The translations under genes were made by a program, and so were the position numbers. The notes below the pieces were generated by a model. That model did no database searches and was not told where the DNA came from. It saw only the letters and a list, made by a program, of their open reading frames with translations. From Leeuwenhoekiella blandensis MED217 (GTDB lineage: Bacteria; Bacteroidota; Bacteroidia; Flavobacteriales; Flavobacteriaceae), in NCBI RefSeq assembly GCF_000152985.1, contig NZ_CH672395.1:3321823-3385822 (forward strand): 64,000 nucleotides of DNA, given 5' to 3'. Shown piece after piece: positions 18,804 to 27,565 of this stretch. Within the stretch, counting starts at the first letter, position 1. Each line of letters begins with the position of its first letter.

Positions 18804-20171
18804 TTAGCCTGCTGTAGTTTTTCCTTCGGAAACCTGATGAATCAGTTTTCGGCTTAAATAATTAAAACGAATATACAACAACACCGCCGAAGCACTAAGC
18901 CCCGCAAGCAAACCATACCAAATTCCCTGACTTGCCATTTGATCTTCCTGACCAAAATACCAAGCCACCGGAAACCCAACCAGCCAATACGCGATAAAAC
19001 AAATAAACGTGGGAATATTTACATCTTGCAATCCCCGCAATGCCCCCAGAATAACCACCTGCAAACCATCACTCAATTGAAAAAGTGCCGCCACAATAAG
19101 CAACTGCGCAGCAAGTAGGATCACTTCAACATTATCAATATAAAATGTGGGGAGGATATCTTTGAGAAGTATAAACCCAACGGCAAAAACCGCTTCGATC
19201 AAAAACACCTGTAAAAACAGCGAGAATGCAATGCGACGCATATTCTCAAAATCGGCTTTTCCTTTTTGATTGCCCACTCTAATGGTTGCGGTAACCCCAA
19301 GTCCCACTGCGATCATAAACGTCATCGCCGCAAGATTGAGCGCGATCTGATTTGCAGCCTGGGCGTTGGTTCCTAAAATTCCAGATAAGAAAATGCAAGA
19401 AGTAAAAAGCGACACTTCAAACAACATTTGCATTGCCGTTGGAAAGCCCAGATCAAAAAGCTTTTTAAAAATAGGAAGCTGAAACGCTTTGCGACGCGTC
19501 CACACAAAATACGGTTGAAACTTCTTTTTTCGGCTTAAAATATAATACAGCATCCACAGCATAAAGAAACGCGAGATCAAGGTTCCATAGGCGGCACCAA
19601 CAAGCTCCAGACGCGGGAAGATCCAAAAGCCGTAAATAAGAATAAAATTGAAAAACACGTTAACCACATTTGAAACCAAAGTAGCATACATCGCATATCT
19701 TGTGTTTGACAAGCCGTCTGCAAATTGTTTAAATGCCTGAAACACCATCAACGGGATCAATGAAAATGCTACAATATCCATATACGGGATAGCGAGTTCA
19801 ACCACCTCAACAGGCTGATCGAGATAGTATAAGATAGGTTTGGCCAGCAGTAATAAGACAAAAAGTAAAATACCATTTAAAGCACACATCACGATCCCGT
19901 GGTGAAAATAATTGCGCCCGGTTTGTGTATCATTTGCACCATCGGCTTCAGCAACTAAAGGCGTGATCGCAAAAGAAAAACCAATTCCCAAGCTTAGTGC
20001 AATAAAGATAAGACTGTTACCCAAAGAGACTGCGGCGAGTTGTGCAGCTCCCAAACGCCCTACCATAAGATTATCGGCTAAAGCAACAAGAATATGGCCC
20101 AACTGCCCCAACATCACCGGGTAAGCAATCTTTAAATTTTGTCGAAATTCTTTAGTATAATTTGATAGCAC
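18804..20171 (-). CDS. MATE family efflux transporter (NorM-like)
   Basis: 455 residues, 12 predicted membrane helices, with the MATE opening KIAYPVMLGQLGHILVALADNLMVGRLG and the mirrored half starting near residue 235 (PTAMQMLFEVSLF). It exports cationic drugs by Na+ or H+ antiport. The start codon is GTG; a promoter with its -7 box about 25 bases upstream supports it. First gene of a unit with the pentapeptide and DUF3820 genes. Confidence 0.9.
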   Translation of the reverse strand: MLSNYTKEFRQNLKIAYPVMLGQLGHILVALADNLMVGRLGAAQLAAVSLGNSLIFIALSLGIGFSFAITPLVAEADGANDTQTGRNYFHHGIVMCALNGILLFVLLLLAKPILYYLDQPVEVVELAIPYMDIVAFSLIPLMVFQAFKQFADGLSNTRYAMYATLVSNVVNVFFNFILIYGFWIFPRLELVGAAYGTLISRFFMLWMLYYILSRKKKFQPYFVWTRRKAFQLPIFKKLFDLGFPTAMQMLFEVSLFTSCIFLSGILGTNAQAANQIALNLAAMTFMIAVGLGVTATIRVGNQKGKADFENMRRIAFSLFLQVFLIEAVFAVGFILLKDILPTFYIDNVEVILLAAQLLIVAALFQLSDGLQVVILGALRGLQDVNIPTFICFIAYWLVGFPVAWYFGQEDQMASQGIWYGLLAGLSASAVLLYIRFNYLSRKLIHQVSEGKTTAG

Positions 20172-20193
20172 AACGGTATTTTTTTGCGGACTG

Positions 20194-20221
20194 CAAAAGT
20201 AAGATTTAAGTTCAACAACAA
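20194..20221 (-). promoter_or_regulatory. Promoter for the MATE operon
   Basis: Minus strand TACTTTTG (20194-20201) with TTG 17 bases upstream (20219-20221) fits the Bacteroidota -7/-33 pattern. The leader would be only about 15-20 bases, consistent with the GTG start at 20171. Confidence 0.6.
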
Positions 20222-20320
20222 GTTTACTTGAGACGAACCTTATTTTAAATTTAACCTGAGCTGCATTTTAAAAACTAATTAACAGCTGAAGGCTTGCGCT
20301 ATGCGTAATTTTACCAAGCT

Positions 20321-20878
20321 ATGCACAACGATCACGAACTCAAAAACAAAGAAATACCTGAACGCATTTCGCACGAAATAAAAATAGCGCTCTCGTATTA
20401 CCCTGAACTTGCAGAAACGCCTATTGCTTTTCGATTTAAGAAAGACATAAAGAAGTCTACCATGCAGGCGCAACCTGCTTTCAAATCCTTGCTAAAACCA
20501 AGAAAGAAAAGGTCGTATGTGATTTTCATCAGTAAAAAAATAAAGATCGAATCTGAGTCTTTTAAGATCACTGATATTCCTTCAGATGTTTTGATTGGAT
20601 GGATAGGCCACGAGTTGGGACATATTATGGATTATCGCGATCGCAGCAGTTTAGATTTAATTTGGTTTGGTATTAAATATTTGTATTTCCCTAAATTCAT
20701 CAGGGAAGCAGAGCGTGCGGCAGACACATTCGCTGTCTCGCACGGTATGGGAAAATACATTTTGGTTACCAAAGACTTCATCCTCAATCACGCGCATATT
20801 TCAGCAAAGTATAAAGCGCGTATCAAAAAACTTTATTTGTCCCCGGAAGAGATTATGATACTGATTAACAAGGAGTAA
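20321..20878 (+). CDS. Putative zinc metallopeptidase (HExxH)
   Basis: 185 residues. IGHELGHIMDY gives the zinc-binding HExxH, and EAERAADTFA about 35 residues later could supply the third ligand, as in gluzincin-type peptidases. There is no signal peptide and no clear membrane segment, so it is probably cytoplasmic. The substrate is unknown. It stands alone, convergent with a small membrane protein gene. Confidence 0.7.
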   Translation: MHNDHELKNKEIPERISHEIKIALSYYPELAETPIAFRFKKDIKKSTMQAQPAFKSLLKPRKKRSYVIFISKKIKIESESFKITDIPSDVLIGWIGHELGHIMDYRDRSSLDLIWFGIKYLYFPKFIREAERAADTFAVSHGMGKYILVTKDFILNHAHISAKYKARIKKLYLSPEEIMILINKE

Positions 20879-20894
20879 TTTCTAATTAGAAATT
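20877..20894. repeat. 18-bp AT-rich perfect palindrome between convergent stops
   Basis: AATTTCTAATTAGAAATT is fully palindromic and spans the 15-base gap between the stops of the convergent metallopeptidase and membrane-protein genes. It could act as a weak bidirectional terminator, but the stem has only two GC pairs. Confidence 0.5.
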
Positions 20895-21409
20895 CAATTA
20901 ATTTCTTCAAAGAAAATCTCATTGTTATTTATAAACTGAATGTTAAAGGTGTTTAATCTCGTTACAGTATAAATCGTATCACTCATTCTATTATATGAAT
21001 GATGACTACTTATTTTATAGTTTTGCTTGACTAAATCATACTTTATTTTATCGTATTCATTTTGTCTATCAATTTTAATAGTAAAGTATGTATAAGAGTC
21101 GTTAAATCCCCTATCTGCTTTTTTTGATATTATAACTCCCGAACTAGGATATTTTAATTTAAATGAATTTTCAAAAGTTCCTATTAATTCGGAATCAGAA
21201 GGATATACAATCCTATAAGAAAGATAGAAAGATGAAATAATTGAAATTGCAAATAGTGTTGCTGAAGATTTCAGCAATATATTTTTCACATTCCAATTCC
21301 TGAAAAAGCGCTTACTCAGTAAATTTAAAATAGGTTTTAATAAAAGGACTACTATAAATGAACATAAGAGTATTATGGTAAAAGAGAAAACAAATACGAA
21401 ATATTCCAT
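20894..21409 (-). CDS. Hypothetical membrane protein
   Basis: 171 residues with two strong membrane helices (about 3-25 and 47-68) joined by a basic loop, then a polar domain rich in Tyr, Ser and Asn (RGFNDSYTYFTIKID). No family recognised. Base composition is more AT-rich than its neighbours. It starts 26 bases after the GH3 gene on the same strand. Confidence 0.65.
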   Translation of the reverse strand: MEYFVFVFSFTIILLCSFIVVLLLKPILNLLSKRFFRNWNVKNILLKSSATLFAISIISSFYLSYRIVYPSDSELIGTFENSFKLKYPSSGVIISKKADRGFNDSYTYFTIKIDRQNEYDKIKYDLVKQNYKISSHHSYNRMSDTIYTVTRLNTFNIQFINNNEIFFEEIN

Positions 21410-21435
21410 TCCAATTTAAATTCTAGCAACTAGCT

Positions 21436-22971
21436 TTAATTAGTTAATTGCTTCTGCACAAATTCCTCCCACTCGGCAAACTTTTCTTCGTTCATCACTT
21501 TTTCCATTTTTACTTGTCCGCCTTTTTTCTTGTTGGCACCACTCCATTCATAAAAAATCTCGGGGTTCACCGTATTTACAAACACACCTTTTAGCGCTTT
21601 ACTGCGTGCGACACCATAATTCTTATTGGCTTCCTGCAAACTTTTATCTAAAGCATCTGCCAGTTCTTCATTAGAAACTGAAGTTTCGGTCCCTAAATAC
21701 CAATAGTGGTAAAACTCATCATCTTCGGGATTACGTTTTGCCGCAATAGTAAATTCCGGGATTTTAATATCGAATTGTTCTTCGAGTTCCTGTACCGCAG
21801 CTTCCATTTTATTAACCGAAAGTTGCGACCCCACCGTGTTCAAAAAGAATTTAGTTCTTCCCGTGATCTTGATCTCTGCGCGCTCTTTGTTGGTAAAAGC
21901 AATCGTGTCCCCGATCAAGTAACGCCACGCTCCCGAAACGGTAGAAATGATCAAAATATAATCGGTTTCTTCTTCTACATCTGCCAGACTTATTACCGGC
22001 GCATCTTGTACCAGAGAACCATCCTGGTTGATATAATCCGGGTTCATAGGCACAAACTCAAAGTAAATACCGTTATCAGTGACCAATTTCATCGCGTCTG
22101 TTCCTGGTCTTGCCTGAAATGCGATAAACCCTTCTGAAGCGAGATAAGTATCAATCACCGTAATGGGTTTCCCAAGAAGTGCATTAAAACTCTTTTCATA
22201 CGGCTGAAACGCTACACCTCCTGAAGTATATACCTGAAGGTTAGGCCAGATCTCATGAATATTATTCAAGTTGTGATACTCGATAACTTTTTCTAACATC
22301 AACTCGATCCAGCTTGGAATTCCGCTTAGGGCACCTATATCCCACTCTTCGGCTTTCTCTGCAATGTGTTGTACACGCTCATCCCAATCTTCAATCTTGG
22401 CAATATCTTCTCCCGGCTTGTAATAGCCTCTAAACCAAAACGGGATATTACTTGCGCTAATTCCGCTTATTTCTCCTTCCTCGTGGCCATTTCGCTTTGC
22501 GAGATCTGTAGAACTACCCAACATCATGATTTCCTTTTCAAAAAAGTCAGGTTCTAGATCAAAGTGGGCCAAAGCCCCCACTTGCTTGATCCCAGCCATA
22601 CGAATGGCATCAACCATTTCATCGGTCACCGGAATGCGCTTGCTGCTTTTTCCTGTGGTCCCGCTACTCAAAGCGAAATAATGCGGAGTTCCCGGCCAAG
22701 TGACATCAGTCTCCCCTTCGTGCAATTTTGACCACCAGGCTTCATTGATACTGTTGTAATCAAAATACGGAAGCTTTTCTGCAAACAAGGTTGCCGGATT
22801 TTCTGATTCTAAAATCGCATTAAAATCATAGTGCTTTCCAAACTGGGTGTCTTTGGCTTTTTCTAATAAAGATTTTAAGACCTCTTCCTGTTCTTCAAGC
22901 GGATTGGATTCTGGAATTACTTTATCTGAAATATCGATAATCCCTTTTATGATGGAGCCTAATATTGCCAT
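21436..22971 (-). CDS. GH3-family adenylate-forming protein
   Basis: 511 residues, the length of the GH3 family known from plant auxin-amido synthetases and also widespread in Bacteroidota. The ATP-binding loop is SSGTTGKSSKRIP (about 105-117). Later motifs are TSGGVAFQPYE, a TYLASEG nucleotide segment and WRYLIGDTIAF. It would adenylate a carboxylic acid and pass it to an amine or thiol; the bacterial substrate is unknown. It starts after a strong terminator, so is transcribed separately from the M28 peptidase gene. Confidence 0.88.
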   Translation of the reverse strand: MAILGSIIKGIIDISDKVIPESNPLEEQEEVLKSLLEKAKDTQFGKHYDFNAILESENPATLFAEKLPYFDYNSINEAWWSKLHEGETDVTWPGTPHYFALSSGTTGKSSKRIPVTDEMVDAIRMAGIKQVGALAHFDLEPDFFEKEIMMLGSSTDLAKRNGHEEGEISGISASNIPFWFRGYYKPGEDIAKIEDWDERVQHIAEKAEEWDIGALSGIPSWIELMLEKVIEYHNLNNIHEIWPNLQVYTSGGVAFQPYEKSFNALLGKPITVIDTYLASEGFIAFQARPGTDAMKLVTDNGIYFEFVPMNPDYINQDGSLVQDAPVISLADVEEETDYILIISTVSGAWRYLIGDTIAFTNKERAEIKITGRTKFFLNTVGSQLSVNKMEAAVQELEEQFDIKIPEFTIAAKRNPEDDEFYHYWYLGTETSVSNEELADALDKSLQEANKNYGVARSKALKGVFVNTVNPEIFYEWSGANKKKGGQVKMEKVMNEEKFAEWEEFVQKQLTN

Positions 22972-23005
22972 GATTTAGTTGTTAGTTTGGTTTGCTATAA
23001 AATTA

Positions 23006-23031
23006 AAAGACCTCGTGAAAACGAGGTCTTT
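23006..23031 (-). terminator. Intrinsic terminator after the M28 peptidase gene
   Basis: Perfect 11-bp stem AAAGACCTCGT/ACGAGGTCTTT with a 4-base loop, 25 bases after the peptidase stop on the minus strand and followed by a T-rich stretch. Confidence 0.9.
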
Positions 23032-23056
23032 ACTTAGTAGAAGTTTAACAACAATC

Positions 23057-24472
23057 TTAGTCTTTAAGCGGCTTCTCATTAGTTATTGGAGGAATCACGC
23101 CGTACGTATCAAAAAGATAAACCAAGCTGGTCATTGTCGCCGCGCCCAGCTCTAATTCTCTTTTATTTACCGCGTCAAACGTATCATTAGAAGCGTGGTG
23201 ATGATCAAAATAACGCTGCGAATCAGGACGTAGTCCTGCAAGAACAGTTCCTTCTTCTTTTAACGGACCAACATCTGCCCCGCTACCTCCTAATTCAAAA
23301 AAGTGAATCAAGTACGGCTTAAACAACGGAATCCAGCTTTGTACCTGCTCAAAATTGGCCTTATCAGCGTCAAAAGAAAATCCGCGAGGTGTGAAGCCAC
23401 CGGCGTCGCTTTCTAAACCAAAAACGTGTTTCTCTCCTTCTTGCTTCGCCACTTTTGCATATTCTGTACCGCCGCGCAGGCCGTTTTCTTCATTCATAAA
23501 AAGTACAACACGTATGCTGTGCTTCGGTTTATAATTTGCAGCTTTCATCAAGCGCAACACTTCCATACTTTGTACCACACCGGCACCGTCATCGTGGCTT
23601 CCGTCTCCCAGATCCCACGAATCTAAGTGACCACCTACAACCATAAATTCGTTAGGTTTTTCGCTTCCGGTAATTTCACCAATCACATTAAACGAAGGCA
23701 CATCTTCTTCATAATTCTTGCAATTCATTTTAAGATAGAATTGCGTGCTCTTGTCTTTTTTAAGCATTTTGCTCAACAGCGCTGCTCCATTAGTGCTTAT
23801 GGCAGCTGCTGGAATACGCTTGTCGTTAGGCAAGTCTCCGTAAGACATCGAACCGGTGTGTGGAAGATCGTCCATTCTTAAATTCATCGAACGCACAATA
23901 ACACCCACAGCACCATATTTTGCAGCTTCCATAGCACCTGCATAACGCTGATCTACACAACCGCCATAAGCAGAAAACGTCTGGATCAAATCGGCCTGCA
24001 TTGGGCGATTATAAAAAACGATTTTACCTTTCAATTGGTCTTCGCCATATTTTGCTAGATCATCAAGACCTTGCACTTCAACAACCTCTGCAGTAACCCC
24101 AGAAGGCGCCGTAGCAATAGAACCACCCAAAGCACAAACAGGAACGTCTATGCTTCCGTCAGGACCTTCAATATGTGCTTTTTCCGGTGCGCCTCGCTCC
24201 CATTTGGGAACCATTACCGGTTGTAGCCACACTTTATCAAGTCCGATTGATTCAAGTTCTTTTTTTGCCCATTGCACTGCTTTTTCTGCGCCGGTGCTTC
24301 CGCTAAGACGCGGACCTATATCATTTGATAGTTCGTCAAGCCACTGATAGCTGTTCCCGTTCAATAAGGACAAATCGTAAAAATTACGCAGTTGTAAGGA
24401 GTCTTTAGTTGTTTGAGCAGAAACCAAATTGAATCCTGCAAACAACATGACGAAGAGGAAAATTCTTTTCAA
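23057..24472 (-). CDS. M28 family zinc aminopeptidase (carboxypeptidase Q-like), secreted
   Basis: 471 residues. A signal peptide (MKRIFLFVMLFAGFNLVSAQ) is followed by a lid/PA-like insert (about 115-250) and the M28 catalytic domain: GGHLDSWD (H282, D284), HDDGAG (D294), NEENG (E328/E329) and a late histidine in RYFDHHH. Two zinc ions would be bound; the enzyme trims peptides outside the cytoplasm. The start is TTG at 24472; without it the basic n-region of the signal peptide is lost. Confidence 0.9.
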   Translation of the reverse strand: MKRIFLFVMLFAGFNLVSAQTTKDSLQLRNFYDLSLLNGNSYQWLDELSNDIGPRLSGSTGAEKAVQWAKKELESIGLDKVWLQPVMVPKWERGAPEKAHIEGPDGSIDVPVCALGGSIATAPSGVTAEVVEVQGLDDLAKYGEDQLKGKIVFYNRPMQADLIQTFSAYGGCVDQRYAGAMEAAKYGAVGVIVRSMNLRMDDLPHTGSMSYGDLPNDKRIPAAAISTNGAALLSKMLKKDKSTQFYLKMNCKNYEEDVPSFNVIGEITGSEKPNEFMVVGGHLDSWDLGDGSHDDGAGVVQSMEVLRLMKAANYKPKHSIRVVLFMNEENGLRGGTEYAKVAKQEGEKHVFGLESDAGGFTPRGFSFDADKANFEQVQSWIPLFKPYLIHFFELGGSGADVGPLKEEGTVLAGLRPDSQRYFDHHHASNDTFDAVNKRELELGAATMTSLVYLFDTYGVIPPITNEKPLKD

Positions 24473-24538
24473 AATTAGTTGTGTTTTAGATGAGTCCTAA
24501 AAATAATATTCTCTTGCGGTATTTACGCCATTAAACAG

Positions 24539-24566
24539 AAAAATCGCCACTTCCGTGCCGATTTTT
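24539..24566 (-). terminator. Terminator-like hairpin after ppk2
   Basis: AAAAATCG/CGATTTTT arms (8 bp) plus CAC/GTG across a C-C mismatch and a 4-base loop. It lies 47 bases after the ppk2 stop in its direction of transcription and closes the six-gene operon. Confidence 0.7.
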
Positions 24567-24612
24567 GATAGTTTCATTAAATGTAATGCTGAAATTATAA
24601 AGTTCTCAACTA

Positions 24613-25479
24613 TTATTCTGATTCCAACTGTTTGCGATACGCATCAATATTACTTTTAGTCTTCTCATCGAGTTCCGGCTCTTTAATGTCTTTGTAAGAC
24701 GAAAGCTTTTCTAGAAGAATATTAGCTAAAATCAACCGCGCGGTAGGTTTATCGTCTGCCGGAACGATATACCAAGGTGCGTGAAATTTTGAAGTTTTAT
24801 TAATCGCATCTTCGTAACACTGCTGATACTCATCCCACAAGGCGCGCTCTTTAAGATCGCCTGCGGAAAACTTCCAGTTTTTATTCGGTTTATTTAATCT
24901 TCTAAGCAAACGATTCTTTTGCTCTTCTTTAGAGAGATGTAGAAAAAATTTGAAGATGATCGTTCCGTTATCGGCGATGTGCTTTTCAAAATTATTGATC
25001 TGCTCAAAACGATTTTCCCAAAAGGCTTCATCAATATCTGAAACTTCATTGATCCCAGGAATGTTTTCATTCAGTATATATTCAGGATGCACGCGCGTCA
25101 CCAAAACATTCTCGTAATGCGTTCTATTAAAAACACCCACTTTACCTCTAGCCGGCAATGCGATGTAATGACGCCACAAATAATCGTGCCCCAATTCTAA
25201 AGACGTTGGCGTTTTAAAACTGTGCACCACCACACCCCGAGCATTAAAGTTTTTAAAAACCTCGCGAATCAGACTATCCTTTCCGGCAGTGTCCATACCT
25301 TGAATGCAGATAAGCGCAGCATATTTCCCATGCGCGTACATCGCATTTTGAATATCGGCAATCTTTTTACTTACCTCATCCAACTCTTGCTCGAGTTCTT
25401 TGGTCTTCCCAAAATCCTCGTGGGTTTTACGTTCTGAAAGTTTTACGGGTCCCGTAATTTGATAGTCTGAAGCTTTCAT
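24613..25479 (-). CDS. ppk2: Polyphosphate kinase 2 family protein
   Basis: 288 residues with the PPK2 core: Walker A GMDTAGKD (61-68), lid-type segment RGVVVHSFKTPT, and Walker B region FNRTHYENVL (118-127). PPK2 enzymes transfer phosphate between polyphosphate and NMP/NDP. The single-domain length fits class I or III; a subclass is not assigned. Last gene of the operon, 21 bases after the sigma-54 regulator, which would tie polyphosphate use to envelope or osmotic stress by position. Confidence 0.92.
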   Translation of the reverse strand: MKASDYQITGPVKLSERKTHEDFGKTKELEQELDEVSKKIADIQNAMYAHGKYAALICIQGMDTAGKDSLIREVFKNFNARGVVVHSFKTPTSLELGHDYLWRHYIALPARGKVGVFNRTHYENVLVTRVHPEYILNENIPGINEVSDIDEAFWENRFEQINNFEKHIADNGTIIFKFFLHLSKEEQKNRLLRRLNKPNKNWKFSAGDLKERALWDEYQQCYEDAINKTSKFHAPWYIVPADDKPTARLILANILLEKLSSYKDIKEPELDEKTKSNIDAYRKQLESE

Positions 25480-25500
25480 AAGCCTAAATTTTTATGCTGA

Positions 25501-26664
25501 TTATTTACTAGCGAAGAGTTTCACATCTTCTTCAGAAACTTCGCTACCACCCAAAATAATTAGACGCTCTACGACATTGCGCAGTTCGCGTATGTTTCCC
25601 GTCCAATCGTATTCTTGTAGCTTTTCGACCGCTTTATCTGTAAAGTTCTTGACCGCTGTACCTTGTTCGCCGGCAACCTTATTGGCAAAATGAGTTACCA
25701 AAAGCGGAATATCATCTCTGCGGTCATTAAGAGCCGGTACCGCAATTAGAATAACTGCAAGACGATGGTACAAGTCCTCTCTAAACTTACCGTCTGCAAT
25801 TTCCTTTTTCAGGTCTTTATTGGTTGCTGCAAGCACGCGCACGTCCACTTTAATATCTTTATCGCTACCTACGCGAGACACTCTGCTTTCTTGCAAAGCA
25901 CGTAAGACCTTAGCTTGCGCCGAAAGACTCATATCGCCAATTTCGTCTAAGAAGATCGTTCCGCCATTTGCGGCTTCAAACTTCCCGGCACGGTCTTTAT
26001 TTGCTGAAGTAAAGGCTCCTTTTACGTGGCCAAAAAGTTCGCTCTCGATCAACTCAGAAGGGATCGCTGCACAGTTCACTTCAACCATTGGTCCTTTTGC
26101 ACGATCACTTTTTTCGTGCAGCCAATGCGCAACAAGTTCTTTACCGGTACCGTTGGGACCGGTGATCAAAACACGCGCTTCGGTTGGCGCTACTTTTTCA
26201 ATAATATCTTTGATCTTGGTGATGGGATCGCTCTCCCCGATCATCTCGTACTGCTTGCTTACTTTTTTCTTAAGTCGCGTATTTTCTACAACCAAGTTCT
26301 TTCGGTCTAAAGCATTACGCACGGTGTTAAGCAGTCTGTTTAAATCGGGTGGTTTTGAAATGTAATCAAATGCTCCTAATCGCATTGTATTTACGGCTGT
26401 ATCAAGATCTCCGTGACCAGAAATCATAACCATCGGGATTTCGGGCTTTACTTTTTTGGTCGCCTCAAGTACTTCAACACCATCCATTTTAGGCATTTTG
26501 ATGTCGCAAAGCACAAGATCATAATCGTTGTCTTTGATCTTTTCCATTCCGGCGAGACCGTCTTCAGCCTCCTCAACCTGATACGCCTTATTTTCTTCGG
26601 TTAAAATTTTGACGAGCACGCGACGAATTGCCGCCTCATCCTCTATGATTAAAATCTTTGACAT
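25501..26664 (-). CDS. Sigma-54-activator-type response regulator without DNA-binding domain
   Basis: 387 residues. The receiver domain has acidic residues E8/D9 and the phospho-acceptor D54 (VLCDIKMPKMDG). The AAA+ domain has Walker A GPNGTGKE (169-176), the sigma-54 contact loop as GAFTSA (216-221) rather than GAFTGA, and Walker B GGTIFLDE (234-241). The protein ends about 10 residues after the AAA+ domain (GGSEVSEEDVKLFASK), with no Fis-type helix-turn-helix. No partner histidine kinase is in the window. It is 2 bases after the DUF6268 gene. Confidence 0.92.
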   Translation of the reverse strand: MSKILIIEDEAAIRRVLVKILTEENKAYQVEEAEDGLAGMEKIKDNDYDLVLCDIKMPKMDGVEVLEATKKVKPEIPMVMISGHGDLDTAVNTMRLGAFDYISKPPDLNRLLNTVRNALDRKNLVVENTRLKKKVSKQYEMIGESDPITKIKDIIEKVAPTEARVLITGPNGTGKELVAHWLHEKSDRAKGPMVEVNCAAIPSELIESELFGHVKGAFTSANKDRAGKFEAANGGTIFLDEIGDMSLSAQAKVLRALQESRVSRVGSDKDIKVDVRVLAATNKDLKKEIADGKFREDLYHRLAVILIAVPALNDRRDDIPLLVTHFANKVAGEQGTAVKNFTDKAVEKLQEYDWTGNIRELRNVVERLIILGGSEVSEEDVKLFASK

Positions 26665-26666
26665 AC

Positions 26667-27554
26667 TTAAAATTTAAATTTCACACCCGTTCTAAAATAA
26701 AACGTGTTGTCACTATTTATCGTGTAAATATCATCCCGGTTATTATTCCGCAATCTAAAATCATTGCTTACAGAATGCGTTGCGTAGGCATAATATAGTA
26801 AATGATCTGTAAAAAAATGTTCGTAACCCAGACCCGCCAGAATAATGGTCATCGAAATATTTTCAGCCGTGCGCCCATCGATAACCATATTGTTCTGAAT
26901 GTTTGCAAAAATGTTATCTAAGGTTGCAAAAGCCTGCAGTGCATCTTTATGTGAGTCATTCAAATAATGACGCACATTGGTTTTGGGCACACCCAAGGTG
27001 TATGTCCAATTGGGATGAAATTCTCTATAGTAATTTACTAGCGGAAGCGGAAAATTACGCCCCGGAGTTGTAGAATAATCCAAACCAAAAATCCAGCGAT
27101 ACGGTTTTGTCGGAGAATTTTTCTTTCTATCATTTATCGCGTAGACAGAAGCCGTATAAATCCAATCATCAGGAACTAAAGTGCCCGCGATATTGGAGTT
27201 GATTCGGGCGCCGGCTTTTACACCAAAAACCCAATTTTCTTTAAACCGCCACACATATCCGGCATAAGCCGAAATACGATGTAGCGTGCTCACATCGTGA
27301 ATATTGAAACCATCTGGAACCGCATCTTTGATATCAATATTGATGTTTCGATATTGAAAACCGGCTACCAGCATATTATTGAGCTCTTTATCTAACGGAA
27401 TAGGAACTTGCAAAAGTGCTCTGAATCGTCCTACCGAATTGTTAGAATTACTAAACGGAATGTGCATATATTCTACCCTGGCGATATCTGTGGTTTGCGA
27501 TCGCATCGTAAACATCACAAAAAGCAATACAGGTACCAGAATATATTTTGACAT
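26667..27554 (-). CDS. DUF6268-type outer-membrane beta-barrel protein
   Basis: 295 residues with a signal peptide (MSKYILVPVLLFVMFTMRSQ) and alternating aromatic/polar strands ending in FYFRTGVKFKF, the usual terminal strand of an outer-membrane barrel. The family assignment DUF6268 is from memory of similar flavobacterial proteins. Function unknown. It lies between the MscS channel and the response regulator, with gaps of 11 and 2 bases. Confidence 0.65.
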   Translation of the reverse strand: MSKYILVPVLLFVMFTMRSQTTDIARVEYMHIPFSNSNNSVGRFRALLQVPIPLDKELNNMLVAGFQYRNINIDIKDAVPDGFNIHDVSTLHRISAYAGYVWRFKENWVFGVKAGARINSNIAGTLVPDDWIYTASVYAINDRKKNSPTKPYRWIFGLDYSTTPGRNFPLPLVNYYREFHPNWTYTLGVPKTNVRHYLNDSHKDALQAFATLDNIFANIQNNMVIDGRTAENISMTIILAGLGYEHFFTDHLLYYAYATHSVSNDFRLRNNNRDDIYTINSDNTFYFRTGVKFKF

Positions 27555-27565
27555 AAAAGGTTTTC

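Noticed and set aside
26026-26365. Plus-strand frames opposite the sigma-54 regulator
   Set aside because: Antisense shadows of conserved AAA+ coding sequence with no recognisable product.
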